Part shown: piece by piece, positions 52,761-62,604 of the stretch
Position numbering within the stretch: the stretch's first letter is position 1
Layout: each line of letters begins with the position of its first letter
NCBI RefSeq assembly: GCF_007993935.1
Contig: NZ_VITY01000002.1
Coordinates: 682,001-746,000 of the forward strand
Source: Bradyrhizobium macuxiense
GTDB taxonomy: Bacteria > Pseudomonadota > Alphaproteobacteria > Rhizobiales > Xanthobacteraceae
Length of the DNA stretch: 64,000 bases
Direction of reading: 5' to 3'
Made by a program: the position numbers and the translations under genes
Notes under the pieces: model-generated
The model's input: the letters and a program-made list of their open reading frames with translations, nothing else
Databases searched by the model: none
Told to the model about the DNA's origin: nothing

Positions 52761-54539
52761 ATGACCTATCGCGCGCCGATCAACGATATTCTCTTGTCCC
52801 TCAATCATGGTGCGGGGCTTGCTGCCGCCGTCGAGGCCGGCCACTACGGCGATTTCGACGGCGACATCACCGCCGCGGTGCTGGAAGAAGCCGGCAAGTT
52901 CGCCTCCGACGTGCTGGCGCCGCTGAACAAGGTCGGCGACGAGCACGGCATCAAGCTCGACAATGGCAAGGTGACCACCGCGCCCGGCTGGCCCGACGCC
53001 TATCAGCGCTGGACCGCCGCGGGATGGAACGCGGTGTCCGGACCGGAAGCGTTCGGCGGCCAGGGCCTGCCGCTCGCGATCAATGCCGCCTGCACCGAGA
53101 TTTGGAGCGCATCGAATGTCGCCTTCGGCCTCTGCCCGCTGCTGACGCTGTCCGCGATCGAGGCGCTCGATGCCCATGGCAGCGCCGAGCTGAAGAAGGT
53201 CTATCTCGAGAAGCTCGTCACCGGCGAATGGACCGGCACGATGCAGCTCACCGAGCCCAATGCCGGCTCCGACGTCGGCGCGCTGCGCACCCGCGCCGAA
53301 CGCGCTCCCGACGGCACCTATCGGATCAAGGGCACCAAGATCTTCATCACCTATGGCGAGCACGACATGACCGACAACATCGTGCATTTCGTGCTCGCGC
53401 GATTGCCCGATGCCCCTGCCGGCACCAAGGGAATTTCGCTGTTTCTTGTTCCCAAGTTCATGGTCAATGCCGACGGCTCGCTCGGCGCGCGCAACGACAT
53501 CCATGCGAGCGGCGTCGAGCACAAGCTCGGCATGCACGCCTCGCCGACCTGCACCATGACCATGGGCGACAAGGGCGGCGCGATCGGCTTTTTGATCGGC
53601 GAAGAAAACGCGGGCATGCGCTGCATGTTCACGATGATGAACCAGGCCCGGCTCGGCGTCGGACTCGAAGGCGTCGGCATTGCCGACCGCGCCTATCAGC
53701 AGGCGCTGGCCTATGCGCAGGAGCGCAAGCAGGGCAAGGCGGTCGGCCACAAGGGCGACGGGATGGATCCGATCATCGTGCATCCCGACGTCAAGCGTAT
53801 GCTGATGCAGATGCGCAGCATGACGGCGGCGGCGCGCACGATCTGCTACGCCACCGCGGTCGCGCTCGACGTCTCGGTGCGCGCCAAGGATCCCAAGGTC
53901 CGCACTGAGGCGGCGGCGCGCGGTGCGCTGCTGACCCCGATCGCGAAAGCGTTCTCAACCGATGTCGGCAACGAGGTCGCCTATCTCGGCGTCCAGGTCC
54001 ATGGCGGCATGGGCTTCATCGAGGAGACCGGCGCCGCGCAGCATTATCGCGACGCCCGCATCACCTCGATCTATGAGGGCACCAACGGCATCCAGTCGAT
54101 CGACCTCGTCACCCGCAAGCTCGGCGCCAATGGCGGCGCTTCGGTGTGGGCGCTGCTCGACGAGCTCGCCTCGACCATCAAGCAGGTCGAGACCTCGAAC
54201 GATCCGGCGTTCGGGACCACCGGCGCCAAGCTGCGCGATGCCCACGCCGCGCTCGAGCGCAGCAGCAAATGGCTGCTCGAGCGGCTGGCCTCCGCACCGA
54301 ACGATGCGCTGGCCGGCGCAACGCCCTATCTGCGGCTGTTCGGCGCCACGCTCGGCGGCTGCATGCTCGCCGGCGAGGCGCTCGCCGCCAAGGCGAACGG
54401 TGAAGCCGAGCCGCAGCGCTACGTCGCACTGGCGCGCTTCTTCGCCGAGAATATCTCCGTGCAGGCGCCGTCGCTCGAGAAGACCGTGACCGAAAGCGCC
54501 GAGGCGGTGACCGGCGCGGATGCGGTGCTGGCGGGGTGA
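52761..54539 (+). CDS. Acyl-CoA dehydrogenase, DmdC-like long form
   Basis: 592 residues, the length of the AcdA/DmdC group with an additional C-terminal helical domain (residues ~470-590). GGGAGTAACGCC precedes the ATG. FAD/acyl-CoA blocks: LTEPNAGSDVGALRTRAE, FLVPKFMVN, the QARLGVGLEGVGIADRAYQQALAYAQERKQG helix, the LGVQVHGGMGFIEET segment and the catalytic Glu in SIYEGTNGIQSIDLV. It oxidises an acyl-CoA to enoyl-CoA and passes electrons to ETF; chain type is unknown (3-methylmercaptopropionyl-CoA is one known substrate of the group). Confidence 0.9.
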   Translation: MTYRAPINDILLSLNHGAGLAAAVEAGHYGDFDGDITAAVLEEAGKFASDVLAPLNKVGDEHGIKLDNGKVTTAPGWPDAYQRWTAAGWNAVSGPEAFGGQGLPLAINAACTEIWSASNVAFGLCPLLTLSAIEALDAHGSAELKKVYLEKLVTGEWTGTMQLTEPNAGSDVGALRTRAERAPDGTYRIKGTKIFITYGEHDMTDNIVHFVLARLPDAPAGTKGISLFLVPKFMVNADGSLGARNDIHASGVEHKLGMHASPTCTMTMGDKGGAIGFLIGEENAGMRCMFTMMNQARLGVGLEGVGIADRAYQQALAYAQERKQGKAVGHKGDGMDPIIVHPDVKRMLMQMRSMTAAARTICYATAVALDVSVRAKDPKVRTEAAARGALLTPIAKAFSTDVGNEVAYLGVQVHGGMGFIEETGAAQHYRDARITSIYEGTNGIQSIDLVTRKLGANGGASVWALLDELASTIKQVETSNDPAFGTTGAKLRDAHAALERSSKWLLERLASAPNDALAGATPYLRLFGATLGGCMLAGEALAAKANGEAEPQRYVALARFFAENISVQAPSLEKTVTESAEAVTGADAVLAG

Positions 54540-54608
54540 GAGCTCCGCAGTCATTGCGATATCGGTAGCGCGCCTGCGTGGCGCGCACGTCGCGCGACAT
54601 TCACACCT

Positions 54609-54730
54609 GTCGTCCCTGCGAAAGCAGGGACCCATACTCCGCAGCGGAGATTGTGAACGGCGCTCGTCGTTCCGCCGTCGTACAACAAGCTGCATTTGTG
54701 GTTATGGGTCCCTGCTTTCGCAGGGACGAC
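54609..54730. repeat. Inverted-repeat element with 28-bp arms
   Basis: The 28 bases at 54609-54636 (GTCGTCCCTGCG...GGGACCCATA) return as their exact reverse complement at 54703-54730, with 66 bases between. Each arm also contains its own small hairpin (CCCTGCGAAAGCAGGG). This type of element is widespread in Bradyrhizobium. It lies past the acyl-CoA dehydrogenase stop. Confidence 0.85.
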
Positions 54731-54770
54731 GGTGAGGATGGTTCTCGATTCAAGATGATAAACACGCGGA

Positions 54771-54873
54771 GTCATCACCCGCGAAAGCGGGTGATCCAGT
54801 ATTCCAGAGACAGTCGTTATTGAGCCGATGGGCCGCGGCGTACTGGATCGCCCGGTCGAGCCGGGCGATGACA
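54771..54873. repeat. Second palindromic element (TCATCACCCGC / GGGCGATGACA)
   Basis: Left part ATCACCCGC-GAAA-GCGGGTGAT and right part ATCGCCCGG-TCGA-CCGGGCGAT are both hairpins, and the outer sequences GATCCAGTA and TACTGGATC are inverted to each other. It is immediately next to the element at 54609-54730, so the whole 54540-54948 gap is mostly repeat. No gene is visible there. Confidence 0.78.
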
Positions 54874-54948
54874 GTGCTGGTGGGGACAGCATCCCATTCT
54901 CGCGACATGACCATCCCACCGATTCAATGATCGAGCAACGCGCATCAC

Positions 54949-56001
54949 CTAGTTTCGAAACACGAGGCAGCGCCCGCCGATTGCCTCCAGTCGCGCGCAG
55001 AGCTGGTTGGCTCGCTCGCGGGAGGTCTCGGCAACCCGAAGCAGATACCAGGTGGCCGAGCCAGGCCCGGCCATATGCGATCTCAGAACAAGCGGCGCGC
55101 GATCGCCGAGCACGGATGCAAACCGCTTCTGCAATTGCTGGTAGTCCGCGAGCACCCTTGATTGCGATGGGCCGCCGGCCAATTGAAGTCCCCAAGGTCC
55201 CCACGCAACTTGCTGTGCAACTGTCGCGGATTCCTTCGGACTCGCAGGCAATGCCCTGACGAGCATGCCGCGCACGATGTCGCCGCAGGCCATGGCGGCA
55301 TCCGTGTGGACGCGATCCTCGAGCGAACCCTGCGCCCATTCCTCGGCCGACTTGCCGGTGATGATCCTGACATAGGCGCGCGTTTCGCCCGGCAGGTTGC
55401 CGCGTCCCGCCAGCCAATCCTGAACACGCTGTGGACCGCCATTGTAGGCGGCCGCCGCGAGGCCAAGATTGCCGAACTGCGCGCGCAGCTCGCGGAGCCA
55501 GCGTGCGGATTCCTGCAACGCGGGTAACGGCTCGAACGGGTCAGCCAGACCGCGCCAGCGTGCGGTGCCGGGCATGAATTGGGCGATGCCCTGGGCACCA
55601 GCCGGGCTGACTGAGCCGGGATCGAAATTGCTCTCCTGCCAGATCAGCCGGACGAAGAAATCCGGCGGCAAACCGTTCTCCAGTGCGGCCTGCTCCAGCG
55701 CCTTGCAGTATTGCTGCGGCCCGTCGAGCTTCGGGTCCGGTTGCGTTGGCGGCGGAGATGGAGAGGATGCGGATTGACGCTCCGATGCCGATCGATCGGG
55801 CTCCGCGTTGTTCTCTCCGATGTTCGGCTTCGGGTGAGCTGCTTCCGCTCGCGCCGGCTCGGCGTGTTGCGCGGCCGGCGTCACCGCCGGATTGCCGGCC
55901 GGTTCGGCACCTGCGACGCGAAAGAGCAGCAGAACACAGGCCGAGGCGATGGCCGTTCGTGGAAATCGATGAATCCGCCGCGGCCCGGAACTCGACTGCA
56001 T
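54949..56001 (-). CDS. Lytic transglycosylase (SLT domain) with C-terminal SPOR-like part
   Basis: 350-residue exported protein. Signal-like start (RFPRTAIASACVLLLFRVAG), then a proline/glutamate-rich linker (to ~residue 90), then the SLT domain: catalytic Glu in FFVRLIWQESNFDPGSVSPAGAQGIAQFMPGTA, and the AAAAYNGGPQRVQDWLAG and YVRIITGKSAEEW blocks. The last ~60 residues (SATWYLLRVAETSRERANQLCARLEAIGGRCLVF) resemble a SPOR-type peptidoglycan-binding unit. It cuts the glycan strands of peptidoglycan. Confidence 0.88.
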   Translation of the reverse strand: MQSSSGPRRIHRFPRTAIASACVLLLFRVAGAEPAGNPAVTPAAQHAEPARAEAAHPKPNIGENNAEPDRSASERQSASSPSPPPTQPDPKLDGPQQYCKALEQAALENGLPPDFFVRLIWQESNFDPGSVSPAGAQGIAQFMPGTARWRGLADPFEPLPALQESARWLRELRAQFGNLGLAAAAYNGGPQRVQDWLAGRGNLPGETRAYVRIITGKSAEEWAQGSLEDRVHTDAAMACGDIVRGMLVRALPASPKESATVAQQVAWGPWGLQLAGGPSQSRVLADYQQLQKRFASVLGDRAPLVLRSHMAGPGSATWYLLRVAETSRERANQLCARLEAIGGRCLVFRN

Positions 56002-56112
56002 GAAGCGATCATCAAAACAGAGACTGTGTCCGCCCGGATCATACCATCGGCGCCGCTCGACGGGCAGAGAATCTGGATGGGATCCGCGCCTCCGTCGCGC
56101 GGATGCGGCCGC

Positions 56113-56805
56113 CTAGTGGTCGGACAGGCTGCCGACGATCGATGCGCGGCGGGACAGCTCGATCCAGTTGCCGTCGGGATCGAGGATCATGGAAATCCGC
56201 GCGACCTCGCCGAGCGTCACCGGCGCGAGGCCCTCGCGCACGCCCTTGGCGCGCAGTTCCTGATGCACGGCGTCGATGTCGGCGACCTGCAACGTGATGT
56301 AGCGCCAGCCCCGCGCCTGCCGAGTTTGATCGACGCTCGCGGCGCGATCTTCCCTGAGCAGGATCAGGCTGTCGCCGAGGCGAAAGGCCGGGCCGCCCGA
56401 CCATGATTGCTCGGCGAAGCCGAGGATGTCGCCGTAGAATCTGCGGTGCGCGGCGAGGTCGCGCACCGCCATCGCGACCGCGATCTGGGTGATGCCGTCA
56501 TGTCCGGGTGCGACCAGGCAAACGCTGTTGCCGTCGGGATCGGCCATGCGCTGCGGCGCCGTAACGCCCTCTCGGGCAATGATCAGCTCGCGATAGCCGC
56601 TCGGTGCCGCATCCGGCAGCGGCTCGACATGATGGTTGAGCTTGATCACTGAGCCATACGCGTCGTGCCGATACTGCTTCTGCCCGCGCCGGATCGGCAG
56701 CACATGATCGAAGCGGAGCCCGGCATCCTGCTGCCAGAAATGCAGCATCGGCTCGAGATTGTTCGTCGAGAGGCCGATGTCGATCACATTCTTCGCGAGT
56801 TGCAT
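56113..56805 (-). CDS. VOC-family (glyoxalase-like) protein, two domains
   Basis: 230 residues from ATG 56805. Two vicinal-oxygen-chelate modules: residues ~3-105 (VIDIGLSTNNLEPMLHFWQQDAGL ... RMADPDGNSVCLVAPG) and ~110-225 (ITQIAVAMAVRDLAAHRRFYGDILGF ... ISMILDPDGNWIELSRR). Metal ligands would be His/Glu at the strand ends. The family includes glyoxalases and ring-opening dioxygenases; substrate unknown. Confidence 0.85.
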   Translation of the reverse strand: MQLAKNVIDIGLSTNNLEPMLHFWQQDAGLRFDHVLPIRRGQKQYRHDAYGSVIKLNHHVEPLPDAAPSGYRELIIAREGVTAPQRMADPDGNSVCLVAPGHDGITQIAVAMAVRDLAAHRRFYGDILGFAEQSWSGGPAFRLGDSLILLREDRAASVDQTRQARGWRYITLQVADIDAVHQELRAKGVREGLAPVTLGEVARISMILDPDGNWIELSRRASIVGSLSDH

Positions 56806-56980
56806 TTGCCTGCCGCCCTCACACATATTCTCCGCAACGGACCCGACTAGCTATGCGAGGATCAGGTCACTGCGCAAGCACCAACGATCCCCGATCCTGA
56901 AGCTGTCGCTGGTCGGCCGGCTGGCCGCGGCCCGCCTGGAGATTCTTGTATTGGCGCATTTGACTATTGGCGCATTTGAC

Positions 56981-57029
56981 GCGTTTTCTTCACGCGAACG
57001 GGTGTCCACTTCGCTCGAAAGCGCTCTAA
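56981..57029. repeat. Dispersed repeat, family B, copy 2
   Basis: GCGTTTTCTTCACGCGAACGG...TCCACTTCGCTCGAAAGCGCTCTAA, matching 23395-23447. Immediately before it the sequence TTGGCGCATTTGAC occurs twice in tandem (56952-56965 and 56968-56981). It lies just upstream of the DinB start. Confidence 0.75.
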
Positions 57030-57055
57030 GATCACGCAATGCAGTGAGGACGGAC

Positions 57056-57619
57056 ATGCCAGCGAGCCTCGTTCAGACATTTCGAGCTTTTGCGTACAAT
57101 AATGCCTGGGCCAATCATCGCCTGCTCACGGCATGCGCCGGTCTCAGCCAGGCGGAGTTCGCGGCGGCGCGGACCGGGTTCTTCCCGAGCCTGCAGGCGA
57201 CACTGAACCACATCCATGTCATCGATCTCTTCTATGTCGACGCGCTCGAGGGTGGCTGGCTCGGGCCGACAGCATGGGCCAATGAGGTGCCCTACCCGTC
57301 GGTCGCGGCGCTGCAAGCCGCGCAGGCTGCGGTCGACCGGCGCCTGATCGCGCACTGCGAGGCGCTGACGGCGGAGCGGCTCGATGACGTCGTCAAGGTC
57401 AATCGCGACACATCGGTACAGACCGAGCGGCGCGACCGCCTGCTGATGCATCTGTTCCAGCACCAGATCCACCATCGCGGCCAGGCTCACGCGATGCTGT
57501 CCGAAACCACGGTCAAGCCGCCGCAGCTCGACGAATTCTTCGCCGCCGGCGAGGCCCCGCTCCGGGAAACCGAGTTCAAGGAGCTCGGCTGGAGCGAGGC
57601 CGCCGTGTGGGGCGACTGA
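57056..57619 (+). CDS. DinB family protein
   Basis: 187 residues from ATG 57056 (GAGGACGG in front); the frame is open upstream, but only through the repeat. DinB four-helix bundle with metal-binding His in LNHIHVIDLFYVD and in FQHQIHHRGQAHAML, preceded by NNAWANHRLL. Such proteins are metal-dependent thiol transferases or of unknown function. It ends 115 bases before the alpha/beta hydrolase. Confidence 0.87.
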   Translation: MPASLVQTFRAFAYNNAWANHRLLTACAGLSQAEFAAARTGFFPSLQATLNHIHVIDLFYVDALEGGWLGPTAWANEVPYPSVAALQAAQAAVDRRLIAHCEALTAERLDDVVKVNRDTSVQTERRDRLLMHLFQHQIHHRGQAHAMLSETTVKPPQLDEFFAAGEAPLRETEFKELGWSEAAVWGD

Positions 57620-57733
57620 GGACGAGGTTCCGCTCACGATAGCGCCGTGCGGAATGGTTCCCAATTCGGAACGAGGTCTTGAAACGGCCCGTCTCCACGC
57701 TCACCTGACGGTGTAACGTGGGGAACTCAGTAC

Positions 57734-58462
57734 ATGCCTTTTGCCAATCACCGGGGCCAGCGCATCCATTACACCGTCGAAGGATCCGGGCCGCTGATCG
57801 TGCTGCAGCACGGCCTGCTGCTCGACGCCGCGAGCTGGAAACAATGCGGCGTGGTCGACGCGCTTGCCGATCGCTTTCGCGTGGTCTGCGTCGATTCGCT
57901 CGGACACGGCTTGAGCGACAAGCCCGCCGATCCCGAATTCTACGATCAGGCGCAGCGCGCCGGCGACATCGTGGCCGTGATCGACGACCTCGGCGACGAG
58001 CGCGCCCACGTGGTCGGACATTCGATGGGCGGCTGGGTCGCGGTCGGCGTCGCCCGGTTTTTCCCGACGCGGCTGGCATCGCTTGCGATCGGCGGCTGGG
58101 ACTTTCTCACCGGGCTGCCGCGCGGCAATGCCGGCCCGCTGACCTATGGCGCCTTCATCACCTTCGCCCGCCGCACCGTGCCGGAGCTCGCCGAATGGGT
58201 GACGCCCGATCTCGAAGGCGGCGTGCGCGCCTGCTTCGACGCGCTCGGCCAGGTCGACGGCGCCAAGGACGCGGTGCTGTCCTCGCGCGTGCCGGTGCTG
58301 CTGTGGAACGGACAGGACGACGGACCGCATGCGCCGATGCAGCGTTTTGCCGCGGAGAACGGCCTGTACGCGATGTCGGTCCCCGGCGATCATCTCGGCG
58401 CGCTGTTGCAGCACGGCGCCGCGATCGGCCGCGGCATCGGCTCGTTCGTCGGGCGCGGCTAA
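57734..58462 (+). CDS. Alpha/beta hydrolase
   Basis: 242-residue hydrolase. Oxyanion strand LQHGLLLDAASW, nucleophile Ser in VVGHSMGGWVAVG, and catalytic His in VPGDHLGALLQH; the Asp is probably in WNGQDDGPHA. Its TAA (58460-58462) overlaps the stop of the convergent paoC-like gene, so the two genes share their last bases. Substrate unknown. Confidence 0.88.
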   Translation: MPFANHRGQRIHYTVEGSGPLIVLQHGLLLDAASWKQCGVVDALADRFRVVCVDSLGHGLSDKPADPEFYDQAQRAGDIVAVIDDLGDERAHVVGHSMGGWVAVGVARFFPTRLASLAIGGWDFLTGLPRGNAGPLTYGAFITFARRTVPELAEWVTPDLEGGVRACFDALGQVDGAKDAVLSSRVPVLLWNGQDDGPHAPMQRFAAENGLYAMSVPGDHLGALLQHGAAIGRGIGSFVGRG

Positions 58463-60666
58463 ACGGGCTCCGGCATCTGTGCGAGCAGCTTGTCGAGCGT
58501 GATTGGGTATTCGCGTACACGTACGCCGGTTGCATTATAAACCGCGTTGGCGACCGCGGCAGCGACGCCGCAGATGCCGAGCTCGGCGACGCCCTTGGCC
58601 TTCATCGGCGAGGACATCGGATCGGTCTCGTCGAGGAAGACCATGTCTTGATGTGGAATGTCGGCATGGACCGGCACCTCATAGGCGGCGAGGTCGTGCG
58701 TGATGAACAAGCCGTGACGCTTGTCGACGACAAGGTCTTCCATCAAGGCCGCGCCGACGCCCATGGTCATGGCGCCGATCACCTGGCTGCGTGCCGCCTT
58801 CGGATTGAGGATGCGGCCCGCCGCGCAGACCGCCAGCATCCGCCGCACGCGGATCTCCGCAGTGTCGGCATCAACCCCGACCTCAACGAAATGTGCGCCG
58901 AAGGTTGATTGCTGGTAGGTCTTGGCGAGATCGCCATACTCGATGGCGTCCTCCGCCACGAGATCGCCGCCGCCGGCGGCCTGCGCCAGCGGCACGTTGC
59001 GATTGCCTGTCCGGACCACGCCGTCGGCAAACACCGCCTCTTCGGAGTTGATGCCGAGCTTCTGTGCGATGGCCTCGCGCAGCTTGACGCAGGCCGCATA
59101 AACACCGGCGGTGGAATTGTTGCCGCCCCACTGCCCGCCCGAGCCGCAGGACACCGGGAAGTCGGAATCGCCGAGCCGCACCACGACCTTCTCCAGCGGC
59201 ACGCCCATCATCTCGGCGGCGGTCTGCGCGATGATGGTGTAGGAGCCGGTGCCGATGTCGGTCATGTCGGTCTCGACCGTCACCCTCCCTTGCTGGTCGA
59301 GACGAACGCGCGCCGCCGATTTGGTCACGAGATTGTTGCGGAAGGCGGCGGCAACGCCCATGCCGATCAGCCAGCGGCCATCGCGGACCTGGCCCGGTTT
59401 CGGGTTGCGCTTGTTCCAGCCGAACCGCGCCGCGCCCTCGTTCAGGCATTGCACGAGCTGACGCTGCGAGAAGTGCCGCTCTGGATGCTCGGGATCGACC
59501 TGGGTGTCGTTGGTGATGCGCAGCGCGACCGGATCGATGCCGAGCTTGTCGGCAAGCTCGTCGACCGCGATCTCCAGCGCCATCATGCCCGACGCCTCTC
59601 CGGGCGCGCGCATCGCGTTGCCCTCGGGCAGATCGAGCGCCGCGAGCCGCGTCGCCGTCATCCGGTTGGCGCCGGCATAGAGCAGCCGCGTCTGACTCAC
59701 CGCCATCTCGGGCTCACCGCCGATGACATTGCCGGACCAGCTTTCGTGGCCGATCGCAGTGATCTTGCCGTCGCGCTCAGCGCCGATGCGGATGCGCTGG
59801 ATCGTCGCCGGACGGTGCGTGGTGTTGTTGAACATCAGCGGCCGTTGCAGCGCGACCTTGACCGGACGGCCGGCGGCGCGCGCGCCGAGCGCGGCGAGCA
59901 GTACGTCGGCGCGCAGGAACAGCTTGCCGCCAAAGCCGCCGCCGATATAGGGCGAGATCAGGCGGACATTCTCCTTGGGGATACCAAGCGTCTTCGCCAG
60001 ATCCTCCACGCCCCAGGCAATCATCTGGTTGGAGGTCCAGACCGTGAGCTTGTCGCCGTCCCAGGCCGCGATCGAGGCATGCGGCTCCATCATCGCGTGG
60101 CCCTGATCGGGCGTGGTGTAGGTGGCGTCGAGCTGCACGGGCGCGACGGCGAAGGCAGTGGCGAAATCGCCGATGTCCGTATCGGCGGGGCCACCGAACG
60201 ACGGATTCGGTGTGCCGGCCGTATCCAGGACCGCAGCGAGATCGAATTTGCTGTCCCCCTTGGCGTAATCGATCCGGATCAGCTGCACCGCGGCGCGCGC
60301 CTGCTCGAAAGTACTGGCGACGGCGATAGCAACGGCCTGGTGGTAGTGCGCGATCTCGGGCCCACCGAGCAGCGGCGCTGCGTTGCGCTCGCCCTTGCCG
60401 AGCTTACCGGCATTCTCGGCAGTGACGATGGCTAGCACGCCGGGCGCAGCCTTCGCGGCTTCAAGATCGATCGCAGCGATCCGGCCTTTTCCGATTGCCG
60501 AGCCGACCACACAACCATAAGCCTGATTGGCCACCACGTCGTGCCGCTCGTAGGCGTAAGGCGCGGTGCCAGTGGTCTTCAACGGTCCTTCGATCCGGCT
60601 GGTCGGATGACCGATCACCTTGAGCTGGTCGATCGGATTGAAGGTCGCGGGATGTTCAAAACGCAT
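58459..60666 (-). CDS. Molybdenum-binding subunit of a PaoABC-type aldehyde dehydrogenase
   Basis: 735 residues, xanthine oxidase family, matching PaoC in length. It holds the molybdopterin-cytosine dinucleotide cofactor: the ISPYIGGGFGGKLFLRAD block, MRAPGEASGMMALEIAVDELA, the GTGSYTIIAQTAAEMMG loop, CGSGGQWGGNNSTAG and the C-terminal Glu in AKGVAELGICGVAAA (catalytic base). The partner genes are just upstream (3-base gap; order FeS, FAD, Mo). The complex oxidises aldehydes, in Pao in the periplasm. No PaoD-type chaperone gene is adjacent. Confidence 0.92.
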   Translation of the reverse strand: MRFEHPATFNPIDQLKVIGHPTSRIEGPLKTTGTAPYAYERHDVVANQAYGCVVGSAIGKGRIAAIDLEAAKAAPGVLAIVTAENAGKLGKGERNAAPLLGGPEIAHYHQAVAIAVASTFEQARAAVQLIRIDYAKGDSKFDLAAVLDTAGTPNPSFGGPADTDIGDFATAFAVAPVQLDATYTTPDQGHAMMEPHASIAAWDGDKLTVWTSNQMIAWGVEDLAKTLGIPKENVRLISPYIGGGFGGKLFLRADVLLAALGARAAGRPVKVALQRPLMFNNTTHRPATIQRIRIGAERDGKITAIGHESWSGNVIGGEPEMAVSQTRLLYAGANRMTATRLAALDLPEGNAMRAPGEASGMMALEIAVDELADKLGIDPVALRITNDTQVDPEHPERHFSQRQLVQCLNEGAARFGWNKRNPKPGQVRDGRWLIGMGVAAAFRNNLVTKSAARVRLDQQGRVTVETDMTDIGTGSYTIIAQTAAEMMGVPLEKVVVRLGDSDFPVSCGSGGQWGGNNSTAGVYAACVKLREAIAQKLGINSEEAVFADGVVRTGNRNVPLAQAAGGGDLVAEDAIEYGDLAKTYQQSTFGAHFVEVGVDADTAEIRVRRMLAVCAAGRILNPKAARSQVIGAMTMGVGAALMEDLVVDKRHGLFITHDLAAYEVPVHADIPHQDMVFLDETDPMSSPMKAKGVAELGICGVAAAVANAVYNATGVRVREYPITLDKLLAQMPEPV

Positions 60667-60669
60667 GAT

Positions 60670-61620
60670 CTAGGCCCTCGGATCGCGCAGCACCGCAGCC
60701 AGCGTTCGTTCGGCGAGCGGCAGCTTGTACGCATTGTCCTTGGTCGGCTTTGCATCACCGAGCAGCCGCGCTGTGACGGCTTTGGCGCCACGGGGCAGTT
60801 CCGCGTCCGCCGCCTCGACCCGCCACGGCTTGTGCGCGACGCCGCCGAGCGCGACACGGCCGGTGCCGTCCGGCTGCACGATCGCGGCAACCGAGACCAG
60901 TGCGAAGGCATAAGAGGCGCGGTCGCGGACCTTGCGATAGGCCTGCGTGCCGCCGACCGGTCTCGGCAGCACGACCGCGGTGATCAATTCGCCTGGCTGC
61001 AGGACGGTTTCGATCTCGGGACTATCGCCGGGCAGCCGATGCAACTCGGCGATCGGGATGCTGCGCGTGGTGCCGTCAGGCCGCACGGTCTCGACCACAG
61101 CGTCGAGCACGCGCATCGCCACCGCCATGTCGCTCGGATGGGTCGCGATGCAGGCCTCGCTCGCACCCACCACCGCATGCTGGCGGCCGAAGCCGCCGAT
61201 CGCGGCGCAACCGCTGCCGGGCTTGCGCTTGTTGCAGGGCAGATTGGTGTCGTAGAAATAAGGACAGCGCGTCCGCTGCAGCAGATTGCCGGCCGTCGTC
61301 GCCTTGTTGCGCAACTGGCCGGAGGCGCCGGCGAGCAGCGCGCGCGACAGCACGCCATAGTCGCGCCGCACGCGCGCATCAGCAGCCAATTCGGTGTTGC
61401 GCACGAGCGCGCCGATCCGCAAACCGCCGTCCGCGGTTTCCTCGATCCGGTCGAGCGCAAGATCGTTGACGTCGATCAGATGCGCCGGCGTCTCGATCTC
61501 GAGCTTCATCAGGTCGAGCAGGTTGGTGCCACCCGCAATGAACTTGGCGTTCGCGGTGCTGGCGGCGGCAGCGGCCGCCGCGCCCGGCGAGGCAGCACGT
61601 TCATAGCTGAATGATCTCAT
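60670..61620 (-). CDS. FAD-binding subunit (PaoB-like) with extra FeS cluster
   Basis: 316-residue FAD protein of the molybdenum hydroxylase flavin family: [19 protein letters not shown] and the [18 protein letters not shown] segment. Two to four cysteines in [26 protein letters not shown] bind the additional [4Fe-4S] cluster that marks PaoB-type subunits. Start ATG overlaps the FeS-subunit stop by four bases. It passes electrons from the FeS subunit to an acceptor. Confidence 0.9.
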   Translation of the reverse strand: MRSFSYERAASPGAAAAAAASTANAKFIAGGTNLLDLMKLEIETPAHLIDVNDLALDRIEETADGGLRIGALVRNTELAADARVRRDYGVLSRALLAGASGQLRNKATTAGNLLQRTRCPYFYDTNLPCNKRKPGSGCAAIGGFGRQHAVVGASEACIATHPSDMAVAMRVLDAVVETVRPDGTTRSIPIAELHRLPGDSPEIETVLQPGELITAVVLPRPVGGTQAYRKVRDRASYAFALVSVAAIVQPDGTGRVALGGVAHKPWRVEAADAELPRGAKAVTARLLGDAKPTKDNAYKLPLAERTLAAVLRDPRA

Positions 61621-62258
61621 GCGCTCCTCCCGGCAACCTCACTGATCGCCTCGGCGATGTTGGAATAGGCGCCGCAGCGGCAGATGTTGCCGCTCATGCG
61701 CTCGCGCAGCTCGGCATTGGTCAATCGCACCGGCGCATTTAAATCGGCCGTGACGTGGCTCGGGATACCGGCCTTGACCTCGGCAAGCACGGCGACCGCC
61801 GAGCAGATCTGCCCCGGCGTGCAATAGCCGCATTGATAGCCATCGTGCTCGACGAACGCCGCCTGCAGCGGATGCAGCCCGTCCGGCGTGCCGAGACCCT
61901 CGATCGTCGTGATCTCGTCGCCCTGATGCATCACGGCGAGCGTCAGGCAGGAATTGATCCGCCGCCCATCGACGATCACCGTGCAGGCGCCGCATTGGCC
62001 GTGGTCGCAGCCCTTCTTGGTGCCGGTCAGATGCAGGTGCTCGCGCAACGCATCGAGCAGCGTGGTCCTGGTATCGAGCTCGAGCTGATGGGTTTCGCCA
62101 TTCACGTCAAAGGATACTCGCGTCATCACGGGCGCTCCGGTCCGGGCAGGTTGGGCGGCCGCCGGCAGCGGCGTCGCGATCGACGACGCCGCGAGCGAGG
62201 CGGCTCCCACAATCAACAGATGGCGCCGGGATAGTTCCAAACGTCCGGAGATCTGCAT
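61617..62258 (-). CDS. [2Fe-2S] subunit (PaoA-like) with Tat signal
   Basis: 213 residues. Twin-arginine signal [17 protein letters not shown], cut near PAAAQP, so the folded complex is exported to the periplasm. The plant-type [2Fe-2S] cluster is at [21 protein letters not shown], and the second cluster at [13 protein letters not shown] and [12 protein letters not shown]. It is the first gene of the three-gene operon. Confidence 0.92.
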   Translation of the reverse strand: MQISGRLELSRRHLLIVGAASLAASSIATPLPAAAQPARTGAPVMTRVSFDVNGETHQLELDTRTTLLDALREHLHLTGTKKGCDHGQCGACTVIVDGRRINSCLTLAVMHQGDEITTIEGLGTPDGLHPLQAAFVEHDGYQCGYCTPGQICSAVAVLAEVKAGIPSHVTADLNAPVRLTNAELRERMSGNICRCGAYSNIAEAISEVAGRSA

Positions 62259-62604
62259 GCCGTTCTCCTTTCACGTGTCACGCCGAGCCGCGTCTTGGCG
62301 GACGGAACCGGCGCCCCCCGCGCGCACCTGCCGATCCATCGAGGGAATGCCCTGGCCTGCGGAATGTTTCTCGCGGTCGCCTGAACTCCTCGCGAGCACC
62401 GCCCATCGTGGCGTCGGTCGGACTTGCGCGGTGCCGGTCGCGAAATGGCAAAATCCGGTTAACTGCATTGCGCTGTCGTCATGCTCGCGCAGGGGGAAAA
62501 GCGATCCAGAACATCCCTGAACCCTTGGGGCTTGCACGGGATGATGTAGGATAGCGGTCACGACCTCTGCCGGCGACGGTGCCGGCCGACCCTGGGACCG
62601 CCTG
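62259..62604. other. Intergenic region, divergent control region
   Basis: 346 bases between the divergent paoA-like and crotonase genes. I find no gene, no strong palindrome and no RNA signature. Promoters for both sides should lie here. Confidence 0.4.
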
